Of a stretch of DNA of 12,581 nt, positions 1 to 5,122 are shown one piece after another. The position numbers and the translations under genes were made by a program. Source of the DNA: Actinomycetes bacterium (GTDB lineage Bacteria > Actinomycetota > Thermoleophilia > Solirubrobacterales > Solirubrobacteraceae); NCBI GenBank assembly GCA_023429855.1, contig JAEZDB010000507.1:1-12581 (forward strand). Direction: 5' to 3'. Position 1 is the stretch's first letter; every line of letters starts with the position of its first letter. A model generated the notes under the pieces. It saw only the letters and a program-made list of their open reading frames with translations, was not told the DNA's origin and searched no databases.

Positions 1-1
1 C

Positions 2-334
2 GACGCGCTCGCCGCGGACGAGCGGCGCCGCCGGATGGCGAACGCGATCGTCAACGAGGTGCGCTTCGCCTACTGGACCGCGGCGCTCGGCGCGCGCCGG
101 CGCGACGGCGTCGCGCGCCTGCCCGGCGTGACCGAGGTCCGCGGCGCAGGCCTGATGGTCGGCTTCGACCTCGACGGCGGCGGCGCTCCCGACCTCGTCC
201 TGCGCGCGATCGCCGAGCAGCGTCTCTTGGTCAACGCGACCGGCCCGCAGACGATCCGCCTGCTCCCTCCGCTGGTGGTCACCGAGGCCGAGATCGATGA
301 CGCGGTCGTCCGCCTCGGCGCGCTGCTGACGTAG
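2..334 (+). CDS. argD: C-terminal part of acetylornithine-type (class III) aminotransferase, partial at left edge
   Basis: This is the 3' end of a gene that starts before the window; the reading frame is open from base 2 to the TAG at 332-334. The visible ~110 residues carry the C-terminal small-domain signature of PLP-dependent class III aminotransferases: a PGVTEVRGAGLMVGFDL stretch, then IRLLPPLVVTEAEIDDAV near the end. In ArgD, the family that best fits, the enzyme transfers an amino group from glutamate to N-acetylglutamate semialdehyde in arginine (and often lysine) synthesis in the cytoplasm. The PLP lysine and most of the active site lie outside the window, so a related aminotransferase such as an ornithine or 4-aminobutyrate enzyme cannot be excluded. 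argG lies about 900 bp downstream on the same strand, which supports argD. The segment before PGVTEVRG (residues about 12-38) looks less typical of the family, but its codon use is normal and no frameshift is evident. Confidence 0.85.
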   Translation, partial: DALAADERRRRMANAIVNEVRFAYWTAALGARRRDGVARLPGVTEVRGAGLMVGFDLDGGGAPDLVLRAIAEQRLLVNATGPQTIRLLPPLVVTEAEIDDAVVRLGALLT

Positions 335-415
335 CCGCGGCGCGGCGGCGGCCGTTTCGCCAGCGAGGCCAGCCGCTTCGAACGCGCGCGGGCAGCGGCG
401 CTCGTCCACCACCGG

Positions 416-445
416 TTGCAGTCAAAATGACTGCATTGCTAGCAT
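416..445 (+). promoter_or_regulatory. vapBC promoter, leaderless type
   Basis: A -35-like TTGCAG (416-421) and a -10 TAGCAT (440-445) are separated by 18 bp. The start codon of vapB follows the -10 after exactly 7 nt, so the transcript is predicted to begin at or next to the ATG, with no leader. No convincing Shine-Dalgarno sequence precedes the ATG. The -10 lies inside a second short palindrome, TGCTAGCA (437-444). Confidence 0.6.
417..435 (+). promoter_or_regulatory. Operator-like perfect inverted repeat of the vapBC module
   Basis: TGCAGTCA (417-424) and TGACTGCA (428-435) form a perfect 8-bp inverted repeat around an AAA centre. It overlaps the -35 element and most of the spacer. Ribbon-helix-helix antitoxins bind such dyads as dimer pairs, and the VapBC complex then represses its own operon. 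The position and symmetry are seen directly; binding by the adjacent VapB is inferred. Confidence 0.65.
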
Positions 446-452
446 CGAGCGC

Positions 453-701
453 ATGGCGACGCTGACGGTGCGCAACTTGGACGACGACGTGAAGCAGCGC
501 CTCCGGACGCGTGCGGCCGAACACGGTCGTTCGATGGAGGCAGAAGCTCGCGAGATCCTGCGCGAGACGCTGATGGGCACCGAGCCGTCGGAGCAGCCGA
601 CCGGGCAGCGGATTCGTGCGCTGTTCGCCGGGCTGCTCGACGAAGAGCTGCCGGTTTCCCGCCGCGATGAGCCGCCGCGCGCAGCGTCCTTCTCCGAGTG
701 A
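453..701 (+). CDS. vapB: FitA/VapB-like ribbon-helix-helix antitoxin
   Basis: This 82-residue protein has an N-terminal Arc/FitA-type ribbon-helix-helix. The strand ATLTVRNLDDDV (2-13) would lie in the DNA major groove, and two helices follow (about 11-24 and 28-42) with the RAAEHGRSMEAEAREIL pattern typical of FitA-like antitoxins. The remaining tail (about 50-82) would wrap around the toxin and block its active site. The start is the ATG at 453, 7 nt after a -10 hexamer; there is no Shine-Dalgarno. Its last codons overlap the vapC start by 4 bp (GTGA), so translation of antitoxin and toxin is coupled. It probably autorepresses through the 19-bp dyad just upstream. The pair is inserted between argD and argG. 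The family assignment is secure by pattern, but in vivo antitoxin activity is inferred. Confidence 0.88.
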   Translation: MATLTVRNLDDDVKQRLRTRAAEHGRSMEAEAREILRETLMGTEPSEQPTGQRIRALFAGLLDEELPVSRRDEPPRAASFSE

Positions 702-1120
702 TCGCGCTCGACACCAACGTCATCTCGGAGCTGATGCGGCCGACGCCCGCGGAGGTCGTGGTCGCGTGGTTCGACGCACAGCGCGCGGCCGACCTCGCCA
801 TCCCTGCGGTCGCCGTCGCGGAGCTGCGGTACGGCGTCGCCCGGCTTCCCCACGGAGCGCGGCAGCGCGCGCTTTCGGCAAGGCTGGACGTGTTGCTCTC
901 CGACGTCCTCGGCGGGCGGGTCTTCGCATTCGATGCGGACGCAGCCGCGTTCTACGGCGAGCTGGTCGCGAGTCGCGAGCAGGCGGGTCGGCCGATCTCT
1001 GCGGCCGATGCCCAGATCGCGGCCACGAGTCTCGCGCGCGGCACGGCTCTGGCGACCCGCAACACCCGCGACTTCGCAGGCACGGGCGTCGCACTCGTCG
1101 ACCCGTGGGCGGCTGCCTAG
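698..1120 (+). CDS. vapC: VapC/FitB-like PIN-domain ribonuclease toxin
   Basis: This 140-residue single PIN domain starts with GTG at 698, overlapping the vapB stop. PIN nucleases are Mg2+-dependent RNases; VapC toxins cut specific tRNAs, rRNA or mRNAs and arrest growth when the antitoxin is lost. All the expected acidic residues are visible: D5 in the N-terminal LDTNVISEL motif, E42 in AVAELRYGV, D104 in ISAADAQIAA, and D125 in the TRNTRDF motif, with N122 beside it. The protein ends with VALVDPW, typical of FitB-type toxins, and its length is normal for the family. It appears intact and catalytically competent. Its RNA target cannot be read from the sequence. The toxin gene has no promoter or ribosome-binding site of its own, as expected for translational coupling. 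Confidence 0.92.
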   Translation: MIALDTNVISELMRPTPAEVVVAWFDAQRAADLAIPAVAVAELRYGVARLPHGARQRALSARLDVLLSDVLGGRVFAFDADAAAFYGELVASREQAGRPISAADAQIAATSLARGTALATRNTRDFAGTGVALVDPWAAA

Positions 1121-1156
1121 GCCCGAACCGGGAAGCCGCCGCGTGCCCGCGGTCAA

Positions 1157-1234
1157 TACCCTGAGGTTCCTAGCGCGGCGCCGCTCCTCGCGGCCGGCCA
1201 CTCGCGCTGTTTCTTTCCGCACCGCTCCCGAGGA
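1157..1234 (+). promoter_or_regulatory. Probable argG leader: -10-like TACCCT and Shine-Dalgarno GAGGA
   Basis: The 121-bp gap between vapC and argG holds a possible -10 hexamer, TACCCT (1157-1162), without a clear -35. The ribosome-binding site GAGGA (1230-1234) lies 7 nt before the argG ATG. A self-complementary GCGGCGCCGC sits in the leader at 1175-1184. The ribosome-binding site is the stronger call and fixes the argG start at 1242. The promoter is tentative; argG could also be read through from vapBC. Confidence 0.4.
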
Positions 1235-1241
1235 CCACTGC

Positions 1242-2519
1242 ATGTCCGACAGCCCGATCCAAGCGACTCCGCCGACCGCGTCCTACGAGGCCACGCCCGA
1301 CCAGGTCAACCGCGTCTGCCTGCTCTACTCGGGCGGCCTCGACACGTCGGTGATGCTCAAGTGGATCCAGGACCAGTACGACGCCGAAGTCGTCACGGTC
1401 ACGGTGAACCTCGGCCAGCCGGGCGAGGACTACAAGGTCGTCGAAGACAAGGCCAAGATGCTCGGCGCCGTCGAGACCTTCACGATCGACGCGCGTGAGG
1501 AGTTCGCCAACGAGTACCTGATCCCCGCGATCAAGGCGAACGCGATCTACGGCCTCAACTACCCGCTGTTCACGTCGCTCGGCCGCCCGCTGATCGCCAA
1601 GCTGGCCGTCGAGATCGCCCGCAAGACCGGCTGCGACACGATCGCCCACGGCTGCACCGGCAAGGGCAACGACCAGGTCCGCATCGACGGCACCGTCGCC
1701 GCGCTGGCGCCGGAGCTCAAGGTCATCGCCCCGGTCCGCGACTGGAAGATGGGCCGCGAGGAAGAGATCGAGTACGCCCGCGCCAACGGCATCCCGATCA
1801 AGGGCGGCTCCGAGGGTCCGCCGCCGTACTCGATCGACGACAACCTTTGGGGCCGCAGCTCCGAGGGTCGCTGGATCGAGGACCTCACCGTCGCGCCGCA
1901 GGACGACGTCTTCCAGCTCGTCACGCGCCCCGAAGACGCGCCCGACGAGTCCGAGTACATCGAGATCGAGTTCGAGAAGGGCGTCCCGGTCGGCCTCAAC
2001 GGCGAGAAGCTCGGCATCGTCGAGCTGATCGAGACGGTCGCCGAGTACGGCATCAAGCACGGCGTCGGCATCGTCGACCACATCGAGGACCGCATTGTCG
2101 GCCTCAAGGTCCGCGACATCTACGAGGTCCCGGCCGCCGCGATCCTGATCCCGGCCCACGCCGAGCTTGAGCGCCTTACGGGCACGATCCATCAGAACCA
2201 GTTCAAGGCCGGCCTCGACCGCCAATGGGCCTACCTCGTGTATGCGGGCCTCTGGTGGGAGCCGCTGCGCAAGAACATCGACGCCTACCAGGACTCCGTC
2301 AACGAGTACGTCACCGGCACCATCGGCGTCAAGCTCTACAAGGGCGTCGCCCGCGTGGTCACCCGCAAGTCGCCGCACGCCGTCTACGACGCGTCGCTTG
2401 CCTCGTTCAACGAGTCCGGCGGCCTCTTCTCGCAGCAGGCCTCGCCGGGCTTCATCGAGCTCTTCACGCTGCAGTCGCGCCTCGCGCACCGCCTGCACAC
2501 CGAGAACCCGCTGGGCTGA
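1242..2519 (+). CDS. argG: Argininosuccinate synthase
   Basis: This 425-residue enzyme joins citrulline and aspartate, using ATP, to give argininosuccinate in the penultimate step of arginine synthesis. The N-terminal adenine-nucleotide alpha-hydrolase fold carries the PP-loop YSGGLDTSV (residues 29-37). CTGKGNDQVR (138-147) binds citrulline and aspartate, and YSIDDNLWGRSSEG (from 196) is the family's conserved central segment. The C-terminal region runs to HTENPLG. The ATG at 1242 is chosen because GAGGA lies 7 nt upstream; the open frame continues further 5' but overlaps vapC and shows no homology-like sequence. An N-terminal tail of about 20 residues before the PP-loop strand makes it slightly longer than the usual ~400-residue enzyme. 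argH does not follow, although it often does in actinobacteria, and the arg genes are interrupted by vapBC upstream. Confidence 0.97.
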   Translation: MSDSPIQATPPTASYEATPDQVNRVCLLYSGGLDTSVMLKWIQDQYDAEVVTVTVNLGQPGEDYKVVEDKAKMLGAVETFTIDAREEFANEYLIPAIKANAIYGLNYPLFTSLGRPLIAKLAVEIARKTGCDTIAHGCTGKGNDQVRIDGTVAALAPELKVIAPVRDWKMGREEEIEYARANGIPIKGGSEGPPPYSIDDNLWGRSSEGRWIEDLTVAPQDDVFQLVTRPEDAPDESEYIEIEFEKGVPVGLNGEKLGIVELIETVAEYGIKHGVGIVDHIEDRIVGLKVRDIYEVPAAAILIPAHAELERLTGTIHQNQFKAGLDRQWAYLVYAGLWWEPLRKNIDAYQDSVNEYVTGTIGVKLYKGVARVVTRKSPHAVYDASLASFNESGGLFSQQASPGFIELFTLQSRLAHRLHTENPLG

Positions 2520-2543
2520 CGCCCGCCGCATCCGACGCGCCGA

Positions 2544-2574
2544 GGGCCGGGACCGCAGCCTGCGATCCCGGCCT
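2544..2574 (+). terminator. Probable argG transcription terminator hairpin
   Basis: GGCCGGGA (2545-2552) pairs perfectly with TCCCGGCC (2566-2573). An inner CGC/GCG pairing and a 5-nt loop extend the hairpin. It lies 25 nt after the argG stop and is followed only by a weak T-rich stretch (CCTTCGGTCGTT), as is common for intrinsic terminators in GC-rich actinobacteria. It also separates argG from the next promoter. Confidence 0.6.
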
Positions 2575-2590
2575 TCGGTCGTTGCGGCGC

Positions 2591-2596
2591 TAGGGT
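2591..2596 (+). promoter_or_regulatory. -10 element TAGGGT, leaderless start of the small membrane protein gene
   Basis: TAGGGT ends exactly 7 nt before the ATG at 2604. That ATG is preferred over the in-frame GTG at 2598. AGGG within the hexamer could also act as a weak Shine-Dalgarno with 8-nt spacing, so the two readings are not fully separable. No good -35 is seen. Confidence 0.45.
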
Positions 2597-2603
2597 CGTG
2601 CGC

Positions 2604-2786
2604 ATGAGCAAGCGCCCGTTCTACACCGCCCTCGGCTACGTGGTCTGGAAAGCCGGCAAGTTCACGGCACGCCACAAAGCCAAGCAGGTCGTCGACAGCC
2701 CGGCGATCATCGTCGCGGCCGTCGTCGTCGCGGGCCTCGTTGCGGGCGGCGCGACCTTCGCTGCAAGCGAGCTGTCCGACGATTGA
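2604..2786 (+). CDS. Small hypothetical single-pass membrane protein
   Basis: This 60-residue protein has no recognised family. The N-terminal half is basic and aromatic (SKRPFYTALGYVVWKAGKFTARHKAKQ, residues 2-28). One hydrophobic helix follows (about 35-54, AIIVAAVVVAGLVAGGATFA) and then a short acidic tail ending in ELSDD. The positive charges before the helix suggest an N-in, C-out orientation. A signal peptide is unlikely, because the hydrophobic segment is central to C-terminal. Codon use is as GC-rich as the neighbours, and a -10 hexamer lies at the leaderless distance, so I consider it a real gene despite its size. It follows the argG terminator and ends only 34 bp before the next start codon, so the two downstream genes may form a unit. 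The function is unknown. Confidence 0.75.
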   Translation: MSKRPFYTALGYVVWKAGKFTARHKAKQVVDSPAIIVAAVVVAGLVAGGATFAASELSDD

Positions 2787-2813
2787 CGCTGCCGGCCTGA
2801 GAGGCGGTACGGT
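2783..2813 (+). promoter_or_regulatory. Promoter TTGACG-N19-TACGGT of the coiled-coil protein gene, leaderless type
   Basis: TTGACG (2783-2788) overlaps the stop codon of the small membrane gene. TACGGT (2808-2813) follows after a 19-bp spacer and ends 7 nt before the GTG at 2821. The long spacer resembles promoters activated by MerR-family proteins, and the same -10 hexamer precedes the merR gene at 4939-4944. I do not see a clear MerR-type dyad in this spacer. Confidence 0.5.
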
Positions 2814-2820
2814 TGGCGCC

Positions 2821-4146
2821 GTGTCTGACCTCCCCCCGGACAATCCCGACGCCGCGCCCGGCGATCCGGTGCACACCCTCAACGACATCCTCGCGGCGCT
2901 GTCGCGCGTCGGCGAAGACGCTGGCGACGAGGCCGCAGACGGAGAGCCGCTCGTCCAAGACGCCGTGAGCGAGCTGAGCGCCGCCCTCGACCAGCTCTTC
3001 ACGCTCGTCCGTTCCGACCGCGCCGAGCAGAACGCCCGCATCGCCGAGCTCGAGGCGGCGCTGTCGGTCGCGCACGCCCGGATTCGCCAGCTTGAAGCGG
3101 GGGAGCAGCTCGACGATATTCCGGCTCCGCCGCCCAACGACTTCGGTCAGCTGCGTGAGGCGGCCGAGCGGCTGCGTCGACGCACTGAGGAGCTGTTCCG
3201 CGAGGCCGGCCCGGTCAGCGGCATCGGCGCGCCGTCCGGCGACCCGCTCGAGGGCGCCGAAGACGACACTCCGCTGGTCGGCGCCGACGAAGACGCCCCG
3301 CTGGTCGCAACCGACGTGCCCGTTGGCGCGCTGGCCGACGAGACGCCCGCGGACCCCGCCGAGGCCCGCATGCAAGCTGCCCGCGACGCGGTCGAGTCGA
3401 GCATCGCCGACGAACACCACGCGGTGCAGCCCGACGAGGCCGACGAGCCCAAGGAGTTCGGCAAACCGGCCGTCCTGAAGGCGTTCCCCGGCACGGCCCC
3501 GCTCGAACCGACCGTCATCGACGTCGAGAGCGACCTGCAGCTCGACGGCGACGAAGAGCCAGAGGCGCAGGCAGCCGCCGTGGCACTGCCTGTGCCGGCG
3601 ATCGAGCCGGACCCGGCCCCAGAGGTCGCGCCCGACGACGCGTCGAGCGCCGAGCCCAAGCCCGAGGCCGGCTCCGCGGCCGACGCTGAGCTGGCCGAGC
3701 CGCCAGTCGCCGAGCGACGCCCCGAGCCGGTCGAGATCGCTCCGCGGCCCGCGCGCAAACGCCGCGCCGGCCTACGACGCCGCCGGATCGACGCCCGCAA
3801 GCTCGCGAGCGTCGACCCTGCCACGGCGCTGCGGGCGATGGTCAGCTCGATCGACGACATCTGGACCACCGGCGTGACGCTCGACCTCGTGATCGCGCTG
3901 ACCGACGGCGGGTCGCTGAAGGTGTCGGGCGGCCACAACAAGCCGCTCTCCGTCGTGGCCGTCAAGCCGGGCACGCCCGCGCGGACGACGGTCACCGCGA
4001 CCACCGCACAGCTCGTCCCGCTGTTCGGCCGCCTCGAGTTGACCGACGAGCAGAGCCCCCCGCTGATCCATGGTCCGCGCCGCGACGCCGACCTGCTCGT
4101 CGGCTGGATCGACCGCGCGCAGCGCCTCGAGGCGCAGCCGCTCTAA
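2821..4146 (+). CDS. Acidic coiled-coil protein with unrecognised C-terminal domain
   Basis: This 441-residue protein belongs to no family I recognise. Four regions are visible. Residues 44-95 form a helical, coiled-coil-like segment (SELSAALDQLF, then AEQNARIAELEAAL), followed by another charged helix at 107-128. Residues 130-305 are a low-complexity, strongly acidic, Ala/Pro/Glu/Asp-rich linker with an imperfect repeat around TPLVGAD and APLVATD (150-165). Residues 309-327 are highly basic (RPARKRRAGLRRRRIDARK). Residues about 328-437 look folded, with alternating strands (VTLDLVIALTDGGSLKVSG and others) and a closing helix. There is no signal peptide or membrane helix, so it is probably cytoplasmic. 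The GTG at 2821 is chosen because a -10 hexamer ends 7 nt upstream and an earlier start would run into the preceding gene. It could be a scaffold or a nucleic-acid-associated protein through the basic patch, but this is only inference. Confidence 0.8.
   Translation: MSDLPPDNPDAAPGDPVHTLNDILAALSRVGEDAGDEAADGEPLVQDAVSELSAALDQLFTLVRSDRAEQNARIAELEAALSVAHARIRQLEAGEQLDDIPAPPPNDFGQLREAAERLRRRTEELFREAGPVSGIGAPSGDPLEGAEDDTPLVGADEDAPLVATDVPVGALADETPADPAEARMQAARDAVESSIADEHHAVQPDEADEPKEFGKPAVLKAFPGTAPLEPTVIDVESDLQLDGDEEPEAQAAAVALPVPAIEPDPAPEVAPDDASSAEPKPEAGSAADAELAEPPVAERRPEPVEIAPRPARKRRAGLRRRRIDARKLASVDPATALRAMVSSIDDIWTTGVTLDLVIALTDGGSLKVSGGHNKPLSVVAVKPGTPARTTVTATTAQLVPLFGRLELTDEQSPPLIHGPRRDADLLVGWIDRAQRLEAQPL
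4122..4135. repeat. 14-bp perfect palindrome before a tail-to-tail gene junction
   Basis: GCGCCTCGAGGCGC is fully self-complementary and lies 8 bp before the overlapping stop codons of the coiled-coil gene and merR. It can fold as a 5-bp GC stem with a TCGA loop on either strand, so it might act as a bidirectional terminator. It is inside coding sequence (Arg-Leu-Glu-Ala codons), has no T-run, and may be chance in DNA of this composition. Confidence 0.3.
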
Positions 4147-4931
4147 CGCTCGGCGCGGTCGCCGTTGGCCTGGATCGCGTCGTACACGAACTGCGCGAGC
4201 CCTGGCGCTTGGTCCTCGAACGTTTTCGTGAAGCGCGCGTCGGTCACGTAGAGCTCGGCGAGCTTGCAGTGCATCGCGTGTGAGCAGTCGTAAAACCGCT
4301 CGTCGATCTGTCGCCGTGCGCGTTCGGCTACGGCCATCGCCGCCTCGCTGTCTGCCGGCTCGCCGGCCTGCAACGCCGCCGCGAATGCTGCGCCGATCGC
4401 CTCCTGCTCAGCCTTGATGGCCACCCAGTCGTCCTTCGAATACTGCTTCGCGCGCCGCTGGGACTGGCGAAAGGCGTCGGTATCGCCCCAGCGCTCGCGG
4501 ACTTCGTCGTCGTACTGCGCGGGGTCCTGGTCGCCGAAGACCTCGAGGCGTTCCTCGGGGGTCAGGTCGATGCTCATGTCGTGAGCCTCCAATGTGGTCT
4601 GGACTGCGTCGCGGATGCGCTGCAGCCGTTCGATCCGCTCGCTCAGCAGGGCGTGCTGGCGGCGGAGGTGGTCGCGCTCGTCGGCCTCCGGATCGTCGAT
4701 GAGCTGGCGGATGCGGTCGAGCGGCAGCTCGAGCTCGCGGTAGAAGAGGATGCGCTGCAGCCGCTCGATATCGGCCGCGGTGTAGGCGCGGTAGCCGCCG
4801 GCGGTGCGCTCGCTCGGGGTGAGCAGGCCGATCGCGTCGTAATGGTGCAGTGTGCGGACCGTGATGCCTGCGAGGGTCGCGAGTTCGCCGACGCTGAGCG
4901 GGGCAGCGGAGGTGGCAGGCAGGTCGTCCAT
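4143..4931 (-). CDS. TipAL-like MerR-family transcriptional regulator with TipAS ligand-binding domain
   Basis: This 262-residue regulator has an N-terminal MerR winged helix (about 12-80): LSVGELATLAGITVRTLHHYDAIGLL and GGYRAYTAADIERLQRI. A dimerisation coiled coil follows (about 80-120). The C-terminal TipAS-type domain (about 130-262) includes YDCSHAMHCKLAELYV and QAPGLAQFVYDAIQANG. In TipAL of Streptomyces this domain traps thiopeptide antibiotics through a cysteine; C216 or C222 here are the candidate residues. The ligand-bound dimer untwists a promoter with an over-long spacer and activates it. Its own promoter has exactly such a 19-bp spacer with a dyad inside, so autoactivation is likely. 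The start at 4931 is preferred because the -10 hexamer ends 7 nt upstream; a longer frame to 5138 would include its own promoter. No exporter gene adjoins it, so the ligand is unknown. Confidence 0.93.
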   Translation of the reverse strand: MDDLPATSAAPLSVGELATLAGITVRTLHHYDAIGLLTPSERTAGGYRAYTAADIERLQRILFYRELELPLDRIRQLIDDPEADERDHLRRQHALLSERIERLQRIRDAVQTTLEAHDMSIDLTPEERLEVFGDQDPAQYDDEVRERWGDTDAFRQSQRRAKQYSKDDWVAIKAEQEAIGAAFAAALQAGEPADSEAAMAVAERARRQIDERFYDCSHAMHCKLAELYVTDARFTKTFEDQAPGLAQFVYDAIQANGDRAER

Positions 4932-4938
4932 GGCTACG

Positions 4939-4969
4939 ACCGTAGGCCCTGACGCAGCGTGAGGGTCAA
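4939..4969 (-). promoter_or_regulatory. MerR-type promoter with 19-bp spacer and embedded operator
   Basis: Read on the minus strand, TTGACC (4964-4969) and TACGGT (4939-4944) flank a 19-bp spacer, the hallmark of promoters controlled by MerR-family proteins. The dyad has half-sites GACCCTCACGC and GCGTCAGGGCC around one central base (4945-4967); 9 of 11 positions are symmetric. The -10 ends 7 nt before the ATG at 4931, predicting a leaderless mRNA. Binding by the adjacent regulator is inferred from family behaviour. Confidence 0.8.
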
Positions 4970-5070
4970 GGCCGCACAGAGCGTTTGCGTGCCAGGAGAG
5001 GCCCGCGGGCAGGACTTGTCGACCGCCTGCGCGCCCGTTCCTCGCAAGGTGCGGCAAGAACCCCCTGAAC

Positions 5071-5095
5071 GCGGCTCCGGGTGGGCTGGAGCCGC
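5071..5095 (+). other. Hairpin in the dnaE upstream region
   Basis: GCGGCTCC (5071-5078) and GGAGCCGC (5088-5095) form a perfect 8-bp stem around a 9-nt loop, ending 27 nt before the dnaE ATG. If transcription begins upstream, it would be a stable element in the 5' leader. No clear -10/-35 pair for dnaE could be assigned in the 4970-5122 region, so the transcript start is unknown. Confidence 0.45.
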
Positions 5096-5113
5096 CGGTC
5101 GGTCTGCGATCCT

Positions 5114-5119
5114 GGGAGG
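5114..5119 (+). promoter_or_regulatory. Shine-Dalgarno of dnaE, unusually close to the start
   Basis: GGGAGG is the only ribosome-binding-like sequence near the dnaE start, but it ends just 3 nt before the ATG at 5123. The protein then begins directly with the PHP-domain sequence APPFAHLHVHSEYSLLDG, and there is no in-frame start shortly downstream, so this start is kept. Confidence 0.5.
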
Positions 5120-5122
5120 CCG

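Noticed and set aside
2..120. Possible frameshift in the argD fragment, because the residues before PGVTEVRG look atypical
   Set aside because: The other two frames give no better aminotransferase-like sequence, and codon third positions in the used frame are consistently G/C.
933..1241. N-terminal extension of argG into vapC
   Set aside because: The extension is Arg/Ser-rich, overlaps vapC in another frame, and the Shine-Dalgarno GAGGA supports the ATG at 1242.
1170..3137. Very long open frame (655 codons) on the minus strand across argG and the following genes
   Set aside because: It is a shadow of argG and its neighbours. The translation is a repetitive Arg/Asp/Val/Leu-rich sequence with no family motif, produced by the high third-position GC of the genuine genes.
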